In this document: piece by piece, positions 5,840-12,033 of the stretch
Layout: each line of letters begins with the position of its first letter
How positions within the stretch are numbered: the first letter of the stretch is position 1
NCBI GenBank assembly: GCA_031281385.1
Contig: JAITFL010000002.1
Span: forward strand, 1-12,033
From: Holophagales bacterium
Lineage (GTDB): Bacteria > Acidobacteriota > Holophagae > Holophagales > Holophagaceae
Direction: 5' to 3'
Length of the DNA stretch: 12,033 nt
Position numbers and translations under genes: made by a program
The notes under the pieces: model-generated
The model's input: only the letters and a program-made list of their open reading frames with translations
Told to the model about the DNA's origin: nothing
The model's database searches: none

Positions 5840-8257
5840 ATGAACCCAAGAATTGCAATTCCAGCAATTGTCGCAATGATCGCCAGTGTTCCGCTGTCTG
5901 CCCAATCGGACTTTGAGTACAGCCTGAACAGCTATAAAGGCAATAAGATAGTCCTGCTCGGGCAGTGGAGCGGGGCGGACTTGTCGAAGTGGAAAGAGGT
6001 GCTTGACTCCGATGCCATCTACGGCCACGGCTTCCAGTTGCTTACCCGCGACAGGCTGATCAAGAATAATTCGGACACATTCGTATCACAATTTGCAATA
6101 AAAGACGGGAACATAGAGGCATTCGAGCGATGGATAAGGCAAAAGTACGGCCTTGCCAGCAGCGCAAGGTGGGCGGCCATCGGCATGGACAACAAGCTGA
6201 TTGTCACTGGCGCCCAAGCTCCCAGCACCAAAGAGTTCGACGAAATGCTGATGCAAAGGGGAATCAAGACCCCCCAGAGAATATTAAGGGACTTTCTGCG
6301 CGAGAACCCAGGCCACATTGACGCAATGACAGACCTGCTGACAGAGGTCAGGCGGCGAGCCCTGCACGTCATGCCACTCAACCCTACGGAAGATTTGGAT
6401 GATGAAAAAGACCTGCGGACTTGGGCAGTAATGTCAACAGAAACCGACAAAGTGTTCAGCGGCGACTGGCTTGGCATTGACATCAGCTTCTTTAGGCCCG
6501 ACAAGGTGCAGCCCGAAAGATACAGCAAGCTGATGAGGGATGTCTTTAAGAAGCACATTTCCAAAGTGGAACAGGCCATCGCGCTGAATCCTATGAATGG
6601 CACACTTTGGAACATCTGGGCTTGGATGGCCCAGTGCAATCCTGACTACAAAAGAACCCCGTTCATCAATTCCATTGAACCCACCATCTATCCATACTTG
6701 AACTCATACCGCACAATCCCCCCCGAAAGCGTTTGTGCATGGCTCGTGGAAGAAGCCAAGGCAAAGGCAGATTGGGGCACGATAGCTAGGCTCGGCAAAG
6801 TGGCGATGCGCTACAGGGGAGAGGTTTTGGGCGGCTCTGAAAGAGTAGAATGGACGCCCGGCAACTCGATTTCATTTGCCGGTAGCGGCGAAACCATCAA
6901 AGACTACCCAGCAAGGGCGTACGCCGCCTATTTAGAGGCGCTTTTGAGGCTTGGCAACATTGACCAAGCGAATAGCGTATATGACGAAATGATGCGAAAA
7001 GAAGGCAGGGCGGGAAACGCCCCAATAGCCGCAAGTGCGGCTAGGGCGGCTGGGTTGGAAAGCTTGGCAAAAAATTGGGAAATGGGCGAGCAAACCAATA
7101 AAGTACCCTATGCGAAAGTAGCGTACACTTTTGCCAACGGCTTTCCGTCCTGGCATTACTACACCCAATCTGGCAAAAGCTATTCCGATGGCTTTACAAC
7201 CATGGTCAATAGGCTCGATCCACCGCTGAGAAATTATTTCATCAGCAAGGATGATCTGGACACCATTGGCTGGAAGGCAGACGATGGCGACCGCTGGGCG
7301 CTGATAGCTGGTGACTTGAGCGTTTTAGAGCAAGGCTATGGAATGCCCGAACCAGAAATCTTGCAGGCCATGCTCAAGCGCCACAACGTCAAGGACGAAG
7401 CGGGCTACCGCCGCGACTATATGGCAGAACATGGCGCAAGGTCAGGGCTAAAAATTGACTTGGCCTTCAACATTATCAGTAGCTGGGATACCCAAATCAG
7501 GCAGCAAAACAAAGGCTCCAACACAGATCAGGGGCAGGACGATTGGGCAGAGGTCTGCACACTGATGAATGAAGTATTGTCCAGCAACCCTGAAATATTG
7601 GTGAATTTGCCGGGCGTATATAGGCGTTTCAATTCGATACTGAGCCACCAAGGCATGAAGTCGCTGTCCACCAAGTTGCTGGCGAATATTGAAACCTTGC
7701 TTGAGAAAAAGCCGTCTTCGAATGAATTGTGGGGCCAGTGGCTGTTTTGGAGGCGAGCAGAAGGCAGCGGAAGGCCCATCGAGCCAATGGTGGAATCCAT
7801 CAAGGCGAGTCCCATCGCAAAACTTGGCACCGTGCCGCCTGTCATCGCCATAGACGAATATTACGACGAGTGCAGAGAGAATGGAAAATGGGCCAAGGTA
7901 ATTTCACTGCTGAAAATGGTATGGGACAGGGATTTTACCAGGATCACGGAGATTCAAGAAGCAAACCCCAGCTTCAAAGCGTCCGCCCCTGCCGCCAACA
8001 AGAATATTTTTTCTGGAATGACCGACTACGAGGCAGACATGGTGCAACGGCTGAGCCCCTGGCTTGGGGACAATGTTGCCATCCCCTTGATCGAAGCCTA
8101 CTTAAACGACGGCAAGCCCAACGACGCCAAAGACATCTTCGATGCTTGGCTGGGCGTTGGCGGCACATTCAAGGACATTTCAAAAATCATTGAACTCGCG
8201 AGAAAATTGGGGCAAGAAAGGCTTGCGCTGGAGTGGGAGACAAAGGCGAAAAAATAG
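5840..8257 (+). CDS. Exported protein of unknown function: thioredoxin-like N terminus(?) plus TPR-like helical repeats
   Basis: This encodes 805 residues. An uncleaved-to-mature boundary is expected after a Sec signal peptide (residues 1-22, ending PLSAQ), so it probably acts in the periplasm or outside. Residues about 23-140 (KIVLLGQWSGADLSKW, WAAIGMDNKLIVTG, then EFDEMLMQRGI) have the rhythm of a thioredoxin fold, but no CXXC is present; this is inference. The rest is mostly helical, with TPR/SEL-like segments such as YAAYLEALLRLGNIDQANSVYDEMM and, near the end, AIPLIEAYLNDGKPNDAKDIFDAWL. It may be a scaffold or binding protein, not an enzyme, since no catalytic motif is visible. The start has AAAGGA ten bases upstream and a TATAAT box. 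It stands alone, with hairpin-rich DNA before it and a convergent gene after it. I do not recognise a named family. Confidence 0.85.
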   Translation: MNPRIAIPAIVAMIASVPLSAQSDFEYSLNSYKGNKIVLLGQWSGADLSKWKEVLDSDAIYGHGFQLLTRDRLIKNNSDTFVSQFAIKDGNIEAFERWIRQKYGLASSARWAAIGMDNKLIVTGAQAPSTKEFDEMLMQRGIKTPQRILRDFLRENPGHIDAMTDLLTEVRRRALHVMPLNPTEDLDDEKDLRTWAVMSTETDKVFSGDWLGIDISFFRPDKVQPERYSKLMRDVFKKHISKVEQAIALNPMNGTLWNIWAWMAQCNPDYKRTPFINSIEPTIYPYLNSYRTIPPESVCAWLVEEAKAKADWGTIARLGKVAMRYRGEVLGGSERVEWTPGNSISFAGSGETIKDYPARAYAAYLEALLRLGNIDQANSVYDEMMRKEGRAGNAPIAASAARAAGLESLAKNWEMGEQTNKVPYAKVAYTFANGFPSWHYYTQSGKSYSDGFTTMVNRLDPPLRNYFISKDDLDTIGWKADDGDRWALIAGDLSVLEQGYGMPEPEILQAMLKRHNVKDEAGYRRDYMAEHGARSGLKIDLAFNIISSWDTQIRQQNKGSNTDQGQDDWAEVCTLMNEVLSSNPEILVNLPGVYRRFNSILSHQGMKSLSTKLLANIETLLEKKPSSNELWGQWLFWRRAEGSGRPIEPMVESIKASPIAKLGTVPPVIAIDEYYDECRENGKWAKVISLLKMVWDRDFTRITEIQEANPSFKASAPAANKNIFSGMTDYEADMVQRLSPWLGDNVAIPLIEAYLNDGKPNDAKDIFDAWLGVGGTFKDISKIIELARKLGQERLALEWETKAKK

Positions 8258-8517
8258 GGTGTAAGGATTATAGTCCCGCCCTTCAAAACCAAAACCAGAT
8301 GAATCCGTGAAGAGGTGTTCAACTAGCTAATCAGTTTGCCCTTTGAAAGGCGCGAACGCGCTAGACTGCGCCGAGAATGGAGCGAGCCGCCAAGTAGGAA
8401 TACCGGGAGTGGCTTGAAAGCACAGACCTGTGTCCCGCAATGGATTTACCGCACTCTTCCAAAAGGCGGGGAGCGGAATGGAAGGCGTAGGCGAAGCATG
8501 CCAATCCGTAGCGATGG
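8258..8517. other. Gap between convergent genes with inverted repeats, no gene or clear terminator seen
   Basis: These 260 bases hold CACAG/CTGTG (hairpin with AC loop), which is extended on one side by CGGGA/TCCCG with a bulge, and GGCGC/GCGCC with a GC-rich interior. Short frames of 64 codons on both strands have no support. No T-tract hairpin was found for either convergent gene. Confidence 0.4.
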
Positions 8518-9186
8518 TCAAGGACGTTGACTATAATGCCAATACACGCCAGCCGCTCTCCAAGCGTAAATCCATATATTGGCGGTCGCGTTTATGCCTG
8601 TCGAGAAGCCAAGCTGCATCTGGGCGAATGGCACAGAGAGAGTGTCCCAAGTGCCAATTTTTTCTCCCGTGCTTGGGTTGACGTGGTTTGTCAATAATCG
8701 GTAGCGCTCATATTTTTGGCGGGCCCAGGCGTGGATGGCGGATTTTGGGTTTAGCTCGCCCTTTGCTGCGAAAAGAGGCTCTTTTGATGCTGCCAGTTTA
8801 TCAAAATGTTCGTCTGTAAATGCGCTGAACGTCCTTTGGGCGTGCGTCAGCCCGCCTGTAACGGATGGGTCGGTGAGAAGCTGAACCATGTTTGCCAACA
8901 GGCCCAGCTCATATACTATTTCTGCGGGTGGCTTGCCGTCATGGCTCATTTTTACCACCTTGTCGAATTGCTGCTCGACTTCCTCTGGCGTGGGGGCCTG
9001 GAGGCGACTGACCTTTTTGCATGCCTCTACTAGCGCCGCCGGGTGCTGATCCAAAAAATTGGCCATACCGCGTGGGATGATGCCTTTGGCCAATTTTGTC
9101 TGCAATGAGTGGACATCGGGACTCCAAGCGGCGCATGGCAAACCTGCAACCACTGCCGCGAAAAAGGCGATGCCGCGCAAACCCAT
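8518..9186 (-). CDS. Exported protein, possibly degenerate S1/P1 nuclease / zinc phospholipase C-like
   Basis: This encodes 222 residues from the ATG at 9186. The N terminus, MGLRGIAFFAAVVAGLPCAA, is a good Sec signal peptide. If cleaved after CAA, the mature protein begins W-S-P-D-V-H. That places W1 and H6 as in the zinc-binding start of S1/P1 nucleases and the related bacterial phospholipase C fold. The rest is helical (ALVEACKKV, EEVEQQFDKVV, YELGLLANMVQLLTDP). Where the family has a HxxxD pair, this protein shows N79 and L83 (mature numbering), so several metal ligands appear missing; the family link is tentative. In-frame starts at 9213 and 9291 would only add residues before the signal. 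GGGGGAG lies about 14 bases before the chosen ATG. It follows the 9383-10330 gene on the same strand after about 200 bases and may share its transcript. Confidence 0.7.
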   Translation of the reverse strand: MGLRGIAFFAAVVAGLPCAAWSPDVHSLQTKLAKGIIPRGMANFLDQHPAALVEACKKVSRLQAPTPEEVEQQFDKVVKMSHDGKPPAEIVYELGLLANMVQLLTDPSVTGGLTHAQRTFSAFTDEHFDKLAASKEPLFAAKGELNPKSAIHAWARQKYERYRLLTNHVNPSTGEKIGTWDTLSVPFAQMQLGFSTGINATANIWIYAWRAAGVYWHYSQRP

Positions 9187-9291
9187 TGAGCTACTTACAA
9201 CTCCCCCTATCATTGCCAGTAATCCCTGCCCAATTTCTGAAAGCCGACATACAACAGGCACCCCCAATGCACGGGCGTAGCCCGCATCCAA

Positions 9292-9379
9292 AATTGTCCA
9301 TCGTCAATTGTCAATTTGATGATCGGAGCCTTTCGGCCCAAAAATGGCTGTTTTACAAGAGGCTCAATTGTAAATTGCC
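9292..9379. repeat. Degenerate AATTGTC-type heptamer repeats in an intergenic gap
   Basis: Heptamers in register appear at 9292 (AATTGTC), 9299 (CATCGTC), 9306 (AATTGTC) and 9313 (AATTTGA). A second pair lies at 9366 (AATTGTA) and 9373 (AATTGCC), ending just past the stop of the next minus-strand gene. A CGGGC/GCCCG hairpin (9272-9284) sits beside the first group. They resemble the short tandemly repeated repetitive heptamers known from cyanobacteria and some other bacteria. Confidence 0.5.
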
Positions 9380-9382
9380 CAC

Positions 9383-10330
9383 TTACTTTTTCGCTGGCTT
9401 CTTTTTGTTGGCCAAGGCAGTTGCTTGAACGGCCTTGGTCAGTTCTGCTTGGGTGGCCCTACCTTTCAGCAGCTCTAGCAATATCGGGGCGGTTTTGCTT
9501 TCGGGGGCAAGGGCCATAAGCCTGTATGTAAAGTTGATTTTGTTTGACAGCTCTCCGAAATTGGCCATGTACTGCGCGTGGCTGGCAACTATGCCCTCTA
9601 CCCATTTCGACTTGTCACCGGGCCCCGCCTTGTACGAATTGATTTCGGCCATCTGCCTGTCAATGCGCTCCTGCACTTGTTCGGCAAATGGGGGATCAGG
9701 GTTGTATATCTTTGCTTCCCTTTCCCTGTCGGCCAGGTTGTTCTTGAACCACTGGATGCCTTCTTGGTACTGCTTTAGGTCGCTTTCCCACTTCATCATC
9801 TTTTCTTTTGCATCATAGTCTTCGTTTGTATAGTCTTTTTCGTCTTTGGCTTTGAGCTTTTGTATGTCCTCGGCGTTAACTTCAAAGAGGGCCTGCACCT
9901 GTTTCAGGGCTAATTCATAGCCTTCGCTCACCTTTGCAAATACTTCCTTGAGTTTGTCAAGTGCATCGTTGATAACTTGCCCAGACTTGTCGTAAAAAAC
10001 AGACTCTTTTTCCCAAAAGCCGCTCTCGTGCGCGGCTTGGGCGGCCTCATAGTATGTATGAGCGAGGTTGCGGTACGCTGTAAAACTCTCTAGGGCGGTG
10101 TTCGCGTCGGTGCTGTCAAATGGCGGGGACTCCTCTGCAAGGGCTTCCTCCAACATGACTAAGGCTTCGCGGGGGTTTTCGGGCCTAATCTTGCCAGCAT
10201 CATTGATGACCGTGGCCAATTTAGCGTTAAACGCCCTTGTCGGACTAGGCTGTTGCGCCTGACCAATGCAGGTCAAAGATGCTCCTGCGACCAACAGGAA
10301 GGTCAAGATGGATCGTTTGATGAGCTTCAT
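9383..10330 (-). CDS. Exported helical protein of unknown function
   Basis: This encodes 315 residues from the ATG at 10330, which has GGAGAGG six bases upstream; a longer in-frame start at 10366 lacks such a site and would bury the signal peptide. MKLIKRSILTFLLVAGASLTCIGQA is a Sec signal peptide, probably cleaved after GQA. The mature protein is rich in Lys, Glu, Ala and Asp and almost entirely helical. It has TPR-like early segments (PREALVMLEEALAE, YRNLAHTYYEAAQAAHES) and a charged, possibly coiled-coil middle (AKDEKDYTNEDYDAKEKMM). It ends in a Lys-rich NKKKPAKK tail. No catalytic motif is seen. A TACAAT -10-like box is at 10357-10362 on the minus strand, in the divergent gap shared with the glycosyltransferase gene. 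Role unknown; a periplasmic assembly or binding protein is possible. Confidence 0.8.
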   Translation of the reverse strand: MKLIKRSILTFLLVAGASLTCIGQAQQPSPTRAFNAKLATVINDAGKIRPENPREALVMLEEALAEESPPFDSTDANTALESFTAYRNLAHTYYEAAQAAHESGFWEKESVFYDKSGQVINDALDKLKEVFAKVSEGYELALKQVQALFEVNAEDIQKLKAKDEKDYTNEDYDAKEKMMKWESDLKQYQEGIQWFKNNLADREREAKIYNPDPPFAEQVQERIDRQMAEINSYKAGPGDKSKWVEGIVASHAQYMANFGELSNKINFTYRLMALAPESKTAPILLELLKGRATQAELTKAVQATALANKKKPAKK

Positions 10331-10463
10331 GGTTGCCTCTCCAATTCGATGAAAACATTGTATCACGCGACAAGAGATTTAGCTATTCAAAAAGAGAGAG
10401 GCAGTGGTCGTGGGTCAGGGATTATAGCTTAGAGGCCATTTAAGCGCGAGGATGTGGTAGCAT

Positions 10464-11450
10464 GTGCCAATGCGAATAGTGTTGATACGCCTCTCTGCCA
10501 TGGGCGACGTCCTTAGGGTGCTTCCTGCCTGGAACAACCTTTTGCAAGCTTTCCCTCTTGCAAAGTTCCAATCTGTAATAGAAGACCGCCACGCATTTTT
10601 GCTGGAACCATTCCCAAGGCTCGAACCCATCGTAGTGCATCGAGGCAGGCTGTCAAACCCAGCGACGGCCTTGATGGAGCTTCATAGGGTAGGGAAGCTG
10701 GCGCATGGAGCTGATGTTTCATTGGATTTTCATGGGGTCTTAAAGTCGGCGCTCATCCCATACTTTGGCGGCATAAAGACCCGGTGGGGGGACGGGAACG
10801 CAAAAGAAGGGGCCGCATGGCTCCAAAACAATCGGCTGCCCCACAAGAAAAGGGACAGATATTCGCAGGCGCTTGGGCTGTCCGAAAAGTTTGGTGCGCT
10901 GCACGGAATGTCAGACTTGGGGCGATTCAGGCCAATCCTCAAAGATACAGACCTGCCGCCATCTGCGGCTTGGCCCTGCAGCGTCGGGGAGGCCAAGCCC
11001 AGAATCCTGTTGGTCCCTGGAACCAGCCGCGCCGGTGCGAACAAGCGGTGGCCCTTGCACAGATGGATCCATTTGGCGAAGGAGTTGAAGTCCGGTGCCG
11101 ACTTGAGGTGGGCCCTTGGCCCCAACGAAGAGGACATGAGAAACTGGCTCCCAGAGAAGAGCGGCGTGGAAGCGCTGCCCCCCCTCCCCTTTTGGGAACT
11201 GGCTTCGGCAGTCAAGACCGCAAGCCGCGTCATAGTGTGCGACACCGGCCTGCTGCATCTCTCCGTGCTTCTTGGGGTAAAGGCAACCGCCTTGATGGGC
11301 CCATCCGACCCAATTATCTCTGGAATTCCACAAGGCTCTGGCTCCACCGTCAGGGCAAACGTCGAATGTTCTCCATGCAGGGAGAAAAAATGCCTACGAC
11401 TAAGCTGCATGGAGCAGTTGCAAGTGAGCCAAGTGTTGGCGACACTATGA
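10464..11450 (+). CDS. Glycosyltransferase family 9 protein, ADP-heptose:LPS heptosyltransferase-like
   Basis: This encodes 328 residues, the usual size for GT9. These inner-membrane-associated enzymes move heptose, or a related sugar, from a nucleotide donor to the LPS core or another glycan. The N terminus, MRIVLIRLSAMGDVLRVLPA, is diagnostic, with the likely catalytic Asp at D15. The C-terminal donor-binding half shows ILLVPGTSRAGANKRWP (181-197) and VIVCDTGLLHLSVLLGVKATALMGPSDP (257-283), with D260-T261-G262 and H265 as the expected donor contacts. The late Cys cluster (C302, C305, C310, C315) is also typical of the family. GTG at 10464 is chosen because GAGGA lies 11 bases upstream; ATG at 10470 would drop two residues. 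Its stop overlaps the next start (ATGA). The exact sugar and acceptor cannot be told from sequence. Confidence 0.92.
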   Translation: MPMRIVLIRLSAMGDVLRVLPAWNNLLQAFPLAKFQSVIEDRHAFLLEPFPRLEPIVVHRGRLSNPATALMELHRVGKLAHGADVSLDFHGVLKSALIPYFGGIKTRWGDGNAKEGAAWLQNNRLPHKKRDRYSQALGLSEKFGALHGMSDLGRFRPILKDTDLPPSAAWPCSVGEAKPRILLVPGTSRAGANKRWPLHRWIHLAKELKSGADLRWALGPNEEDMRNWLPEKSGVEALPPLPFWELASAVKTASRVIVCDTGLLHLSVLLGVKATALMGPSDPIISGIPQGSGSTVRANVECSPCREKKCLRLSCMEQLQVSQVLATL

Positions 11451-12033
11451 GAATGTGGTTTTTATTCCAACGCTCTTTGATGCGCGCTTGTTCCTTTCGG
11501 CGGGCTTTAGCGCGAGCGGTGGCACTTTTTGTTTTTTGTGCGCTGCCAGCACTGGGGCAGTCACTGGCTTGTTCGGAATTTTATCTTAGCAACGGCTTGA
11601 GGGTAGTCTTATCCCATCGGCCTGGCTGCGGCGCGATTCACGCCGCGATGTTCATAAATGCCAAGACGGGCCTTTCCATGAGGCACTCCCAAGAAGCCAT
11701 GTCGCTATTGCTCGAAGCGTGGTCCCTGCATGGCGGCCTCCCTGATACAACCGAGCTTTGGGCGAAGGCCAACCCTGGGGGCATCGGACACGGCCACGAC
11801 CTGCCTGCGGGCAATCTGCAAGCATGGTGTCAAGCCGAATATGCCCGAATAGATCGTGCCATTGAGATGCAGCACTTTGAATTGGCCAAGTCCCGCTTGG
11901 CAGCCCGCATGAAAGAACCCAACCCTTTAGCAGAATTGTTTTCCCTCGCAACCAATGGCAGTGGCGCAAAGCCCATTGGGCAAAGCGGCCTTGCCGCCAT
12001 CGCCAATTTCTCGTTGAGCGACCTCCAAGCCCT
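11447..12033 (+). CDS. M16 (insulinase-type) peptidase-like exported protein lacking HXXEH; partial, runs off window end
   Basis: The start overlaps the glycosyltransferase stop (ATGA), so translation is probably coupled. The 195 visible residues begin with a signal peptide (hydrophobic ALARAVALFVFCALPALG). EFYLSNGLRVVLSHRPGCGAIHAAMFINAKTG (44-75) then matches the first strand region of M16 peptidases (NGLrvvl...aG). The later GGLPDTTELWAKANP, an adr-like YARIDRAIEMQHFELAKSRLAARMKEP and a closing IGQSGLAAIANFSLSDLQ follow the M16 order. The zinc motif HXXEH should lie between about residues 75 and 96, but that stretch is only 21 residues long and lacks it. The protein looks like a non-catalytic M16 subunit; such partners are known beside active M16 proteins. 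An active partner could lie just downstream. A remote homologue under another family name is possible. Confidence 0.65.
   Translation, partial: MRMWFLFQRSLMRACSFRRALARAVALFVFCALPALGQSLACSEFYLSNGLRVVLSHRPGCGAIHAAMFINAKTGLSMRHSQEAMSLLLEAWSLHGGLPDTTELWAKANPGGIGHGHDLPAGNLQAWCQAEYARIDRAIEMQHFELAKSRLAARMKEPNPLAELFSLATNGSGAKPIGQSGLAAIANFSLSDLQA

Noticed and set aside
9060..9290. Longer N terminus (start at 9291 or 9213) for the small exported protein
   Set aside because: The extra residues would place an uncharged or unrelated segment in front of a complete signal peptide; ATG 9186 gives the normal arrangement.
10610..10640. GGCTCGAACCC, like a tRNA T-arm
   Set aside because: It is inside the GT9 coding sequence and no acceptor, D or anticodon arm can be drawn around it. 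No tRNA or CRISPR array was found anywhere in the window.
10730..11410. Minus-strand frame of 226 codons
   Set aside because: It is antisense to the GT9 glycosyltransferase and has no recognisable domain or start signal.

Overview
The window looks like chromosomal DNA of an anaerobic, Gram-negative-type bacterium. The two [FeFe]-hydrogenase maturases (HydE, HydF) point to hydrogen metabolism. A family-9 glycosyltransferase of the heptosyltransferase type points to an LPS-like outer surface. Four or five proteins carry export signals. I cannot name the phylum with confidence; gut-associated anaerobic lineages (Fibrobacterota, Acidobacteriota, Verrucomicrobiota and similar) would fit.

Layout. 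Positions 1-1720 hold a hairpin with a T-tract and then a plus-strand lipoprotein (lipid Cys, InlB/Flg_new repeat, beta-sandwich carbohydrate-binding-like region, C-terminal HEFAH zinc motif). A strong 18-bp-arm palindrome at 1751-1790 sits between its end and the end of the convergent KilA-N protein gene (1866-2693, minus). That gene itself contains a perfect 15-bp-arm palindrome that is translated in frame. Next, on the minus strand, comes the hydF-hydE operon (5072 to 2760, 9-bp gap). Between hydF and the next plus-strand gene lie 767 bp without a convincing gene (5073-5839). This stretch is crowded with inverted repeats and ends in a TATAAT box.

Positions 5840-8257 encode an exported 805-residue helical-repeat protein of unknown role. 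It converges on two minus-strand genes for small exported proteins: 8518-9186, with a possible S1/P1-nuclease or phospholipase C-like N terminus, and 9383-10330, of unknown family. These two are separated by a gap holding AATTGTC-type heptamer repeats. From a divergent start, 10464-11450 encodes a heptosyltransferase-like GT9 enzyme. It overlaps by ATGA with a partial gene running off the window end. That gene resembles M16 (insulinase-type) peptidases but lacks the HXXEH zinc site in the part visible.

Base composition changes along the window. Sampled lines in the lipoprotein gene are about 37-38% G+C, in the KilA-N gene about 43-48%, and in the hyd operon and GT9 gene above 60%. The first 2.7 kb may therefore be a separately acquired accessory block beside a core metabolic operon. 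No complete new defence or mobile system is evident. The most unusual content is the set of near-perfect palindromes (one inside a reading frame), the hairpin-dense gap at 5160-5690, and the inactive-looking M16-like protein coupled to a glycosyltransferase.
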